Shown: positions 11,409 to 22,094, counted from the stretch's first letter. The stretch is DNA of 64,000 nt from Aralia elata (GCA_034770075.1 CM068382.1:86855766-86919765), one strand, 5' to 3'. The notes: generated from the letters alone by a model not told the origin. Made by a program: numbers and translations.

Positions 11409-11671
11409 CCGTGTATCACTACATGAGCCAAATAGCCCTCACATCCTTTCTTCAGCATCTTCCTGGCCTGCATCATCGTCAGATAACTCGTTTGTCTTGG
11501 TGACTTGCTACCATAAAATATAACCTTAGACTTATTTGGTGTCTTAAGGCGTATGCTCTTTTTCTGACAGTCAATAACTGCCTCATGGTTAAACAACCAA
11601 TCCATTTCTAGGATCACATCAAATTCTCCTAAGCGTATCGAAATTAAATTCACGCTTAACATATGTCCCCT
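11402..11671 (-). pseudogene. Gypsy aspartic protease, C-terminal part, cut by the copia insertion
   Basis: The frame reads ...SVNLISIRLGEFDVILEMDWL, the conserved end of the retroviral-type protease (usually FDVILGMDWL). The catalytic DTGAS box should lie just upstream but is not present, because the element is interrupted at about 11672 by the SIRE-like LTR. No gag, PBS or 5' LTR belonging to this copy was found on the far side of that insertion. Confidence 0.85.
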
Positions 11672-12117
11672 TTGTTACACTCATTATCATAGGGGGAGAA
11701 TACTATAAGATTTGCATGTGATTACCACTATTCATTCTATGTGATTTGATTAATGACAAAATGATAAGAAGAACATTCATGCTATTAAAGACCTGTAAAG
11801 TCCTTAATAAAATATATGTACAAGGACTTAGAAGATCAAATATGTTAGGTTGATCTAAGGTGAATGAATATCTATCTGATCAAAGCATGTTTATAATATT
11901 AGGTCTTGTAAAGTCCTTAAATGAATATGATGTAAAAGGACTTAGAATTGAATAGAAGAAGATCAAACTTGTTTGGTTGATCTTATACACAGAAATGACA
12001 TATGTACAAACAAGGGCCAGACTGAACGTAGAGCATTGCACTGACTAAGTGAAGGATCGTAGAGAAGACAATCAACATCGCAGAGCCAAGTATGCCATCA
12101 CAGGGTTTGCCGGGAAA

Positions 12118-12330
12118 ACGTAGAGTAAAGCTCGACAGGACGTAGAGCTCTCTCGGCAGAATGAAGAACACTCTCGGCAGGACATAGAGTTCTATCGGCA
12201 GAACATAAAGAACTCTCGGCAGGACGTAGAGTTGCCTCGGCCGGACGTAGAACGCTCTCGGCAGGACGTAGAGTTCTCTGGGCAAAAAGTAAAGCACTCT
12301 CGGCAGGACGTAGAGTTGCCCCGACATTGC
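12118..12330. repeat. 21-bp tandem repeat in the copia 5' LTR
   Basis: About nine to ten degenerate copies of a 21-base unit (consensus near CTCTCGGCAGGACGTAGAGTT). The period shows in the minus frame as a seven-residue repeat LYVLPRE/LYVLPRV. The same array is in the 3' LTR at 28619-28831. Confidence 0.85.
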
Positions 12331-12350
12331 AGTACTAAATCCCAAGATCG

Positions 12351-12355
12351 TAGAG
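12351..12355. repeat. Target-site duplication TAGAG (left)
   Basis: TAGAG precedes the LTR start TGTTGATCG. The same five bases follow the other LTR at 19632-19636. Confidence 0.92.
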
Positions 12356-14704
12356 TGTTGATCGATTTCGCAACCGAAAAATACGCGCATGTATACGCGG
12401 TCAACAAGTAATAAAGAGTAAGTAAAGTATTGATCCCACGAGGAATTGTTTCTAATGTTTACCAAATATTAACCTTTTTCATTTCAATCTTATTTAAACA
12501 ATGAAAACATGAATTGTTTGATTAACTAATTAACAAGCTTTTAAGATAATAAAAATCTAATATTAACAAGTCTAAGATTACAATTTCCCCCAACACTTGA
12601 TTTAAATCTCTTATCTCTCATTTTCAACTAGTTAATTCACAAGAATTGTTAACCGAGAAATTCACCTTATTCATAAGCCTTAGTGTATGGTCATATGAAA
12701 ATCACACATACACGACACATAGGTATATGTTTATCCCACATGCCAATAATCCATTCAATACCATGAATAATCAACAAGACACATGCCACATAATCTTAGT
12801 CAATCTACCCATCAAACGAATGAACCTCTGTGTAGGGAGTCATTAAGTTTGTAATCTCAAAATGGTTACACACGGCATTTAAGTATATCTCTATCCCAAA
12901 TACTAGCAAGTCATCCATTCTTGAAAACAATGAATAAGACACACGCCACATAATCTCATACATCACTCACAAAAATCTCTAACTTTCGTATGATATCAAA
13001 ACTAAGTCTCAACACTATAATCCACTTTTCAATTTCATATAGGTGATCAATCAATTAAACTTTCATTATAAATCATGCTAGACATTCAATTCGCAATTTA
13101 TTACAATAGAATGTTGGTCGAGAACACGAATGTAAAATATGGCCACCTCTCGATGCACCATATTCGTATCACACTAAATCCACAATTGATAGAATGAATG
13201 TGAACACCCTAGATGACTAACGCACTATATCTCTATGTGAATTACAATCAAAAAGGGTTGAAGCATAAGTTCTCAATTGGCCACATATAGTGCTTCGGTA
13301 TATCTCTATCCTAGGCACAAATCTTAAATTCCATCACATGCAGAATTCATGAACATATGCTAGCATAATCAGATCTCAATCTATATTTCCTTTCTCAATT
13401 CCATATAGATTATCACACTAATTGATGATCAAGGTAATTAATACATGAAGCACAAATTATGATATCCAATTCTAAAATGATAACTAACATCAAAGAGAGA
13501 TAATTCAATTCAAACTAGGTGTTGGGTTGCATTGAAATCTTAGAATAAAAATCTAGTTCATGATAGTTACAAATAACATCATATTCAATTTATACATCAT
13601 GTTGGATTGCAAATCAGAAGGGAAATTAGAGATAAAACCAATTTTGATGGATATTCAGATGTTACTTGTTGGGTTGATGATGATCTCTAGCTTTTCCTCC
13701 TTGATTTTGCAATCCTTGATGCTTTAGCTCCTTGGCCTTTGCTTGATAAGCTTGATTTGTAGCACTTTGGCCTTCCTTGGTGATGAATTTGGCAGCTCCC
13801 CCTCTCTTGAATCTGATTTCTAGGGTCTAGCCTCTCTAAAATGGAGGCTACATATTGTATTTATAGTTCCTAAGGCAAAAACCTAGCTTAGCCCACGAAT
13901 TTTGACCAAAAATTAGCTGAAATCGCGAAATCAGGCGAAACGGGCGCAGCTGCGCGCAAGGATGCGCCGAATATTGAACTTTCTGGATGCCGGGCGCAGC
14001 TGCGCCGACCTTGGCTTGCGTCCGGGCGCAGCTGCGCCGCCCAAATCCACCGATTTCTGCATAAGGGCGCAACTGCGCCGAATTTGTACTAGGAAGGGGC
14101 GCAGCTGCGCCGGGCACTGCTTCTGCTGCATTTTCCAGCTCTGACGTCTGTTGGAAAAATGGTCATAACTTCTTCGTCCAAACTCGGATTAAGGCGTTTA
14201 AGTAGGCTATGAAAAGATAAGAAGTAGCTCTACAACTTCCATAACTGGAGCTTGACGAGATGCAGGCTGGAGCAAGGCTCAAATTGAGCCCGAAGCAACT
14301 GCTGCGTAAAATGCATGCAAAATCCGACAGTAAAATGACCATAACTCTCTCATACGAACTTCAAATTGGATGATTCCGGATGTTCTGGAAAGCTAAGATC
14401 AAAATCTACAACTTTCGTATATTGAGTTTTGAGAGATGCGGATTGAAACATGGGTGAAATTGAGAAACAAGCAGCGGGAATGCTAGATTCAAGCAAAAAA
14501 CGCATTGATCCCAAGGGCTTTTATTTCAATACCTACAAAACAAAGTAAAAACACATAAAAGCACACAAATACATATAAAAGTAATACAAAACTACATTAC
14601 ACAACAATAAGATGAAAACACATAAAACCAAACGAAATAGCTAAAGACTTACAAATTATTAAGGCTAAAAGTACCCAATTTGTGTATATAAAACACACTC
14701 ATCA
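12356..14704 (-). repeat. Athila-like LTR (3' LTR of the minus-strand element)
   Basis: The plus strand runs from TGTTGATCGATTTCGCAACC to ...ACACACTCATCA. It contains the cluster of GC palindromes at 13935-14116 and a following module (CTCATACGAACTTCAAATTG ... TCTACAACTTTCG) that resembles parts of other LTR families in this window. Short open frames at 12646, 13848 and 13962 are not genes. Confidence 0.93.
13935..14116. repeat. Cluster of GGCGCAGCTGCGCC palindromes (copy 1)
   Basis: Five occurrences of the 14-base perfect palindrome GGCGCAGCTGCGCC, or one- to two-base variants, lie about 30-45 bases apart in otherwise AT-rich DNA. The fourth has GGCGCAACTGCGCC. Confidence 0.9.
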
Positions 14705-14722
14705 AATACCCCCAAACTTAAA
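14705..14722 (-). promoter_or_regulatory. Polypurine tract of the Athila-like element
   Basis: On the minus strand GTTTGGGGGTATT directly precedes the LTR start TGATGAGTG. A G-run followed by a short T stretch is the usual form for this lineage. Confidence 0.75.
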
Positions 14723-15963
14723 CCTTTGCTTGTCCTCAAGCAAAACACACAAATTATAAAAATTAAACATTTCTAAATAAAAACTATCTTGAGCAATGAG
14801 TTAATAAGCTAACCAATGGTCCCAAAGCATAAACATATGAAAATTCAAGGAAACTTTCAAAACGTTGCAAGTCTAGATTTACAATTAGCTAGTCATAGCT
14901 TGCTTTAGGTCCCTTCCGTGTGTGTGTGAGTACCCAATGACACTATACCAATCAAGCTCGGATGAAGCTATGCAACCACATTACCTTATGAAATAATCAA
15001 AATAAACCACAAAAACTACATGCTTAACACATCACTCAAAAGGTATACAAATCATAATTTCCAAAAATTTGAAATCAAAAGACTCTAGGTAAGTGCATTT
15101 TATGCTCCATCTTATCCTAAGTCCACTCTTGTGGGTTAGTGCGTTTTACGCTCCATCTCAACTCAACACAAGATTTGAAATATACAATTTTCCTTCTTTC
15201 ATCACAATTATAAGAGAGTGCGTTTTACGCTCTATCTCTCCTATGCATGTGTCCATGAGTGAGTGCGTTTTACGCTCTATCTCAACTCACCACATGACCA
15301 ACAATTCAAACGCAACAAATTTGGACACCATGCTTCGAGTGATGTTTAAACGAGTTCAAGAGTTTATAGATATTTACCACAAGCATTCGGTTATAAAAGC
15401 CTTCTCTAAGCATACAACTAGCTCAATACTCATGGGTAGGTGCAAAAGAGTGAAAGGACGCATAAGCAACAATAACGATTAAGCACAAAGACTAAGCAAC
15501 ATTTATCCATTTTCCATGAGTTAGAATCAATTCAAACAAGCCATTATCATAGACCATGGATTATGGTTCAAATCAAATTAAAACAATGCTCAAGGGACAT
15601 ATCCTAAAAATAAATGATTTTTTTTTGAACTAAAATACATAACTTAAATCACATAAAAACTAAATTACAAACACACAAATACGAAATACTACCCCCAAAC
15701 TTAAACTTGACATTGTCCTCAATGTCTGATATAGGAAAAAATTAAAATAGAAGACTTCCCTGAAACCGTGTCAAGCGTCATTGATATCATCTTTCAATAC
15801 CCCTAAGTTGGGAGCGTACCTGGAAGCAAATGACTAAAGAAATTAAAATGCAATTAAACCACTAAAATGCAATCAAACAAAAATAAAAATAAAATAGTAA
15901 ACTTGGGTTTCCTCCCAAGAAGCGCTTGGTTTAAAGTCGTTAGCCCGACTCCTCCATTTCATT
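14723..15963 (-). other. Non-coding 3' interior of the Athila-like element, with GTGCGTTTTACGCTC repeats
   Basis: AT-rich sequence between the gag-like ORF and the PPT. Between 15090 and 15290 it has four copies of a GTGCGTTTTACGCTCTATCT-type word on the plus strand (one variant GTGCATTTTATGCTCC). An open frame at 15093-15482 (plus) overlaps these repeats and is opposite to the element, so I do not call it a gene. No pol motif was found. Confidence 0.65.
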
Positions 15964-17013
15964 TCAATCCGGCTCAATCACAAATTTGACCATTGCATGT
16001 CGCCTCGCTGTTCTTTCTTTGATTTGCATGGTATGGATGCCTGGTTGGTGACCCCCAAACTTAATTTCAATTAATGGCATAAAAAAGCTTCCCCCGCCCG
16101 CTTCATCCAATGGTAGTGATGTAACATTTGAGGGATTCGCTTTAGTAGGAGTCATTGTATCAAGATCACCTAGTTTGATCTTTTTAGATAAATGCCCAAT
16201 TGCGAACGTTGACAAACTAGGTGCTTCTTCTTCTGTTGTGTCTATGATAAGATTAGGGCATTGAGGCTTGACAAGCACAACGGGCTCTTCTTCTTTCTTC
16301 TTTTCCTCGGCCCACCATTGTTCCAAGTTTATGTTAGCTCTCATGTCAAAAGGAGCTTTGTCGACGACATGACTACCAATTGGGCATGGTTTTGCAAAAC
16401 TGACTGGATTCTTGAATTTTGCTGACGAAGGCACTTGGGGCACTAATACAATCGGCTCATCTTCGTTAGCACTTACAGATAGATCCTCGGTGGCCTTATT
16501 TTCCATAGCCCGACTTGTCTTCGCTTTGTCGACATCTTGTGGCGCATCCAGTTGTATATTTAGCTCGGGCTCACCGTCAGTCTCAAAATCCATGTATTGC
16601 GGACTATTGGTTGAGGTATTGATGATTAGTTCCATCAGATTTTTAATTTGTTTGGATAATGCTTCCTTCCTCATATTAAAATCTTCGTGGAGCTTCAAGA
16701 CCTTATCATGGCCAATATCCAACTTCCTCGAAAGTGTCTCAATTTGTGCTGATATTGTAGGTGGACATGAGAATTCCGGTGCGTACGTTGGATTTGGAGC
16801 ATAGTATTGATCTTCATAGTTATAGCTCCATGAAAAATCCGAGTGATACCCCCAATCTTGGTGATAATCAGTATAAGCATAGCTGTTGGGAAAATCACCA
16901 CCGTAATGTACCGGTTCAAAATTGACAGCGCATTGATGACTCGGATGATTGTCAGCATAATAACCACAAGTCATTGATCTATTTTGAGTGCTTTTTGCTT
17001 CAAAAGCATCCAA
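15964..17013 (-). CDS. Gag-like protein of the Athila-like element
   Basis: This is an open frame of 349 codons, 244 bases downstream of the PBS on the element's sense strand. Near the N-terminus it has CGYYADNHPSHQC followed by an aromatic-rich GYHSDFSWSYNYEDQYY stretch. This resembles the segment in Athila/Tat gag proteins that combines a Cys-His motif with NPGWRNHPNFSW-like residues. A helical region with heptad-like Leu spacing follows (about residues 85-130), then an acidic Pro/Val-rich middle. Usual gag proteins of this lineage are longer. The N-terminal capsid half seems to be missing, as expected in a non-autonomous derivative. The frame is intact, so it may be expressed, but its role is unknown. 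The upstream in-frame sequence has stops, which sets the start at Met 17013. Confidence 0.6.
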   Translation of the reverse strand: MDAFEAKSTQNRSMTCGYYADNHPSHQCAVNFEPVHYGGDFPNSYAYTDYHQDWGYHSDFSWSYNYEDQYYAPNPTYAPEFSCPPTISAQIETLSRKLDIGHDKVLKLHEDFNMRKEALSKQIKNLMELIINTSTNSPQYMDFETDGEPELNIQLDAPQDVDKAKTSRAMENKATEDLSVSANEDEPIVLVPQVPSSAKFKNPVSFAKPCPIGSHVVDKAPFDMRANINLEQWWAEEKKKEEEPVVLVKPQCPNLIIDTTEEEAPSLSTFAIGHLSKKIKLGDLDTMTPTKANPSNVTSLPLDEAGGGSFFMPLIEIKFGGHQPGIHTMQIKERTARRHAMVKFVIEPD

Positions 17014-17257
17014 CTTCCTTTCAAGTATCTTAATTTGTGCTGAAATTGAAGCAAATGCATTAAGTCCATCAAATCTGGTCTATTTTGGTTGAGTCATATT
17101 TGTGTACGACCATTGATCATTATAGCCAAACATGGTGTGCCTCGCAAAGAAGAAAGCATAAAAAGTGTTAAACTAAAGCAAAAAACAAATTTATATACAA
17201 GTTTAAATTAAAACCAATTTGATTATTATTAATGTTGGAAAAACACTAGAAAAGCAA

Positions 17258-17280
17258 TTCCCGGGCAACGGCGCCAAAAA
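17258..17280 (-). promoter_or_regulatory. Primer binding site (tRNA-Asp type)
   Basis: On the minus strand the sequence just after the 5' LTR is AGTTTTTGGCGCCGTTGCCC, which contains the TGGCGCCGTTGCC core. Athila/Tat elements use this to prime reverse transcription. It fixes the element's direction. Confidence 0.88.
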
Positions 17281-17282
17281 CT

Positions 17283-19631
17283 TGTTGATCGATTTCGCAA
17301 CCGAAAAATACGCGCAAGTATACGCGGTCAACAAGTAATAAAGAGTAAGTAAAGTATCGATCCCACGAGGAATTGTTTCTAATGTTTACCAAATATTAAC
17401 CTTTTTTCATTTCAATCTTATTTAAACAATGAAAACATGAATTGTTTGATTAACTAATTAACAAGCTTTTAAGATAATAAAAATCTAATATTAACAAGTC
17501 TAAGATTATAATTTCTCCCAACACTTCATTTAAATCTCTTATCTCTCATTTTCAACTAGTTAATTCACAAGAATTGTTAACCGAGAAATTCACCTTATTC
17601 ATAAGCCTTAGTGTATGGTCATATGAAAATCACACATACACGACACATAGGTATATGTTTATCCCATATGCCCATAATCCATTCAATTCCATGAATAATC
17701 AACAAGACACACGCCACATAATCTTAATCAATCTACCCATCAAACGAATGAACCTCCGTGTAGGGAGTCATTAAGTTTGTAATCTCATAATGGTTACACA
17801 CGACATTTAGGTATATCTCTATCCCAAATACTAGCAAGTCATCCATTCTTGAAGACAATGAATAAGACACACGCCATATAATCTCATACATCACCCACAA
17901 AAATATCTAACTTTCGTATGATATCAAAACTAAGTCTCAACACTATAATCCACTTTTCAATTTCATATAGGTGATTAATCAATTAAACTTTCATTATAAA
18001 TCATGCTAGACATTCAATTCGCAATTTATTACAATAGAATGTTGGTCGAGAACACGAATGTAAAATATGGTCACCTTTCGATGCACCATATTCGTATCAC
18101 ACTAAATCCACAATTGATAGAATGAATGTGAACACCCTAGATGACTAACGCACTATATCTCTATGTGAATTACAATCAAAAAGGGTTGAAGCATAAGTTC
18201 TCAATTGGCCACATATAGTGTTTCGGTATATCTCTATCCTAGGCATGAATCTTAAATTCCATCACATGCAGAATTCATGAACATATGCTAGCATAATCAG
18301 ATCTCAATCTATATTTCCTTTCTCAATTCCATATAGATTATCACACTAATTGATGATCAAGGTAATTAATACATGAAGCACAAATTATGATATCCAATTC
18401 TAAAATGATAACTAACATCAAAGAGAGATAATTCAATTCAAACTAGGTGTTGGGTTCCATTGAAATCTTAGAATAAAAATCTAGTTCATGATAGCTACAA
18501 ATAACATCATATTCAATTTATACATCATGTTGGATTGCAAATCAGAAGGGAAATTAGAGATAAAACCAATTTTGATGGATATTCAGATGTTGCTTGTTGG
18601 GTTGATGATGATCTCTAGCTTTTCCTCCTTGATTTTGCAATCCTTGATGTTTAGCTCCTTGGCCTTTGCTTGATAAGCTTGATTTGTAGCACTTTGGCCC
18701 TCCTTGGTGATGAATTTGGTAGCTCCCCCTCTCTTGAATCTGATTTCTAGGGTCTAGCCTCTCTAAAATGGAGGCTACATATTGTATTTATTGTTCCTAA
18801 GGCAAAAACCTAGTTTAGCCCACGAATTTTGACCAAAAATTAGCTGAAATTGCGAAATCTGGCGAAACAGGCGCAGCTGCGCGCAAGGATGCGCCGAATA
18901 CTGAACTTTCTGGATGCCGGGCGCAGCTGCGCCGACCTTGGCTTGCGTCCGGGCGCAGCTGCGCCGCCCAAATCCACCGATTTCTGCATAAGGGCGCAGC
19001 TGCTCCGAATTTGTACTAGGAAGGGGCGCAGCTGCGCCGGGCACTGCTTCTGCTGCATTTTCCAGCTCTGACGTCTGTTGGGAAAATGGCCATAACTTCT
19101 TCGTCCGAACTCGGATTAAGGCTTTTAAGTAGGCTATGGAAAGCTAAGAAGTATCTCTACAACTTCCATTACTGGAGAATGACGAGATGAAGGCCGGAGC
19201 AAGGCTCAAATTGAGCCCGAAGCAACTGCTGCGTAAAATGTATGCAAAATCCGACGGTAAAATGACCATAACTCTCTCATACGAACTTCAAATTGGATGA
19301 TTCCGGATGTTCTGGAAAGCTAAGATCAAAATCTACAACTTTCGTTCATTGAGTTTTGAGAGATGCGGATTGGAACATGGGTGAAATTGAGAAACAAGCA
19401 GCGAGAATGCTAGATTCAAGCAAAAAACGCATTGATCCCAAGGGCTTTTATTTCAATACCTACAGAACAAAGTAAAAACACATAAAAGCACACAAATACA
19501 TATAAAAGTAATACAAAACTACATTACACAACAATAAGATGAAAAAAAATAAAACCAAACGAAATAGCTAAAGACTTACAAATTATTAAGGCTAAAAGTA
19601 CCCAATTTGTGTATATAAAACACACTCATCA
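17283..19631 (-). repeat. Athila-like LTR (5' LTR of the minus-strand element)
   Basis: Same length and nearly the same sequence as 12356-14704. Visible differences are scattered single-base changes and one-base length changes in A or T runs. It ends ...CACACTCATCA, followed by the target duplication TAGAG. Confidence 0.93.
18868..19045. repeat. Cluster of GGCGCAGCTGCGCC palindromes (copy 2)
   Basis: Second-LTR copy of the cluster at 13935-14116. Here the fourth member is GGCGCAGCTGCTCC, so each LTR has a different mutation in that member. Confidence 0.9.
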
Positions 19632-22080
19632 TAGAGTCTGCCAGGCAAGCACAGTAACAGGTTCGGCAGATCGTAGAGATCACTCGGCAGCATTTACCGG
19701 GCATCGTAGAGCTGCGCATATCAACGCAGAGCGTGCAAGGCAATCGTAGAGTATGACTCGGCAGAACAATGGCTTACTCAGAATCGTACATAGAGCATAC
19801 AATACAAAGAGAAAGTCGTTGTGCTACATGGGTTCGTAGAGTCAGTTCAAGCAAGCCATTCTATGACTCCCATGAACAGTGTGCAGTCAAAGCAACAACG
19901 TAAAGCAGTCGCTGCTGAAGCACTCAAAGATAAAGTGGCAATCTTCAAGACTACCAAGCAAGCTGAGCATGAGCCATCAGACATAGCAAGATCTCTGAAC
20001 ACAACCAAAGCATCAAGCCATCAAAGGACAAGGTCAAGTAATCACTCTACGATCTATCAAGGCTCTAGACCTGCATCAAAGACAAAGATCGTAGAGCGGG
20101 AAAGTTCAGCAAGATTAAGTAATCGTAGAGTTGAGTCTAAGACAATAAAAGCACTCAATCAGTCTTAGAGAAACAAAGCGAAAAAGATCATAGAGCAGCA
20201 CTCTATGACAAAAGGAAGAATGTCTGAAGATTAAGTAGAGCAGTCCTCTACATCAAAGGTGCCACAGCAAACAAGAAGATCATAGAGAAGTCCTCTATGA
20301 CACAGCAGCAGAGTCAACATCTAAAAAATAATAGAGCAGTCATCTATGATAAGCACATTATAGCAACGGCTCAACAAAAACCCTAAATGCTATACTCTGG
20401 AAGGAAAAGCTAAATGGATATCACAGAGCATAAGAATAAACTGCAGTATAGTAAGAAGCACATCAAAGAGCAATGCAAGTACAGTCAGCTACTCTACGAA
20501 CTGCAAGAGAGCACAAGGCCACAATTGAAGTTAGCAGTAATCTCTACGATCAAAGGCAGTCTTCAGTTAGAAGCAAGCAGTTCACTCTACGATCAAAGAT
20601 TCAGGCTACACCTAAGAAGATCGTAGAGCAAGTAAGAGAGTGCCAGCTGGATTAAAAATATTAGGGCACTCAGGATTGCTATTCCAAGATGAGTGGCTGA
20701 ATAAATAAAGGAGTATAATATGTAACCAATTTGAGTGGAGCTCAAACAGTCATATCTGCAACAGTCAACAAACAGCGCATGTGACTCCACTATTTTGGTA
20801 CCAGCTAATGGATGCTGACTCAGCCATCACCAGCAGACTTAGGGAAGTAAAATACTCAGTGATATAATAAACAAGTCTGCAGAAAGTTAGTCTCCAACGG
20901 AAAGAGTGCAACGGGAAGATTTCAACGACAAGCTTCCAATGGGAAGAAAATGGAGAACTACAAAAGAAAGAACAACACTCAAATGTGTGTGTGTTGGTGT
21001 CCAGTGAGCAAGAGAGCTAGAACACAAACTGTACTATCAGCTAGAAGCTTCACTTTGACATGAGAAGTATGCCAAAAAGCTGGCATATGAGCTAAGAGTC
21101 GAATGACCAAGAAGCCAAGATCTAGAACAACCAGATCCAGAACGGACAACTCTATGATCAAGCAAGGAACACTATGTGCTGAAAAGAAGAAGAACTGACT
21201 TGGACAAGTCAAGCAGTGTTCAATGGAAGTGATCATCTGCATCTGCTATGTACCAGAAGAAGGAAGGACTTCAACGACCATCATCAGCCGCATCCAGAAG
21301 AAGATCACTAGCAGCTGCCAAGTACCTAAAGATGAAGGAGAACAAAGTTCATCTTGGCAGCACAACCCAATAAAACATCAACACACCAAAGAGGGCAGGG
21401 TGTCATTGTCTTAAGTGACTAAACAAAGTCAAGTCTGCTGGACTTGCTGAGTCCCAAAGGGTGCAAGAGATTCTAAGTCTGCTGGGCTTAGTCTACAGGT
21501 TCCAAGGCTGCTGGACTTGAAGAGTTCTTTGTGAACTAGGTTTCCAAGTCTGCTGGACTTGAAGAGGGTCAAAGGATCCTTGTCCGAGGGACTAAAAACA
21601 ACTCAATGTCTGCGGGACTCAAGAGGGGTCAGAGGATCCATGTCTGCGGGACTTGAGGAGGGTCATAGGATCCTTGTCTTTGTGGCTAAAAACAACTCTT
21701 GTCTGTTGGACTTGAGGAGGGTGTAGAGTCCTTGTCTTTGTGACTAAAACAATTAGTGGATTCCTACTTGTTGAAGTAAAAGAGTGGAGTAGGAGTTATT
21801 ATGTCTCCGAACCACTTAAAAATCTCCTGTGTCATTTACTTTAGGTCATTTACCTTATGCTCAATAAACTGCTATAGCTGGTATCAACCATACTATAGAT
21901 TTATAAACTGAACTGAGATTATGCTTGAATCTATGAAGGGGTTATTAATGATTATTCTGTTGTGCATGAATTGATTCTCTATCTTATAACTATTATACTT
22001 TCATTAATAAATGGAAAAAGTTTTAAAGGATCTATTCAACCCCCCCTTCTAGATCCACTTTGTGTCTCCAGGAACCAACA
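19632..22080 (+). repeat. SIRE-like 5' LTR, right part (hairpin-rich)
   Basis: This is the continuation of the copia LTR after the nested element. It ends TATTCAACCCCCCCTTCTAG ... GGAACCAACA two bases before the PBS. The TCAACCCCCCCTTCTAGATC ending is typical for SIRE-type LTRs. The body is crowded with CGTAGAG/CTCTACG words, with hairpins TAGAG-n-CTCTA around 20188-20350, and with CAAGTC-TGCTG-GACTTG hairpins around 21430-21720. Joined with the left part, the LTR is about 3.1 kb, very long for copia. Short open frames here are not supported as genes. Confidence 0.8.
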
Positions 22081-22082
22081 AT

Positions 22083-22094
22083 TGGTATCAGAGC
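22083..22094 (+). promoter_or_regulatory. Primer binding site for initiator tRNA-Met
   Basis: TGGTATCAGAGC follows the LTR end by two bases. It is complementary to the 3' end of plant initiator methionine tRNA, the usual copia primer. Confidence 0.93.

Larger units (their letters stand above)
11672..12355 (+). repeat. SIRE-like 5' LTR, left part
   Basis: The segment matches 28173-28856 almost base for base (TTGTTACACTCATTATCATA onward). The true LTR start, TGTTGGGAATCAGC, is seen only in the 3' copy at 28153, so about 20 bases are lost here. It ends at the TAGAG duplicated by the Athila-like insertion. An open frame of about 160 codons on the minus strand (11983-12465) is a by-product of the 21-bp repeats. 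Confidence 0.88.
12356..19631 (-). mobile_element. Complete Athila-like non-autonomous LTR retrotransposon (LARD type)
   Basis: Two direct LTRs of equal length (12356-14704 and 17283-19631, 2349 bp each) flank a 2.6-kb interior. A 5-base duplication TAGAG lies at 12351-12355 and 19632-19636. Read on the minus strand, the element has an LTR starting TGATGAGTGTGTTT, the PBS TTTGGCGCCGTTGCC just inside the 5' LTR, a gag-like ORF and a PPT. That PBS is the tRNA-Asp type used by Athila/Tat elements. There is no protease, RT or integrase. By eye the LTRs differ at only a few tens of positions, so the insertion is recent. It lies within the copia 5' LTR. Confidence 0.93.

Noticed and set aside
11983..12465. 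160-codon minus-strand ORF with LYVLPRE repeats, and the similar one at 28484-28882
   Set aside because: The repeat comes from the 21-base minisatellite in the LTR. The period being a multiple of three keeps the frame open by itself. It is antisense to the element.
13935..14116. Possible CRISPR-like array of spaced palindromes
   Set aside because: The organism is a plant. The repeats are short palindromes in an LTR with uneven spacing and no spacers of constant length.
15093..15482. 129-codon plus-strand ORF in the Athila-like element
   Set aside because: It is opposite to the element's sense strand and spans the GTGCGTTTTACGCTC repeats. No family likeness.
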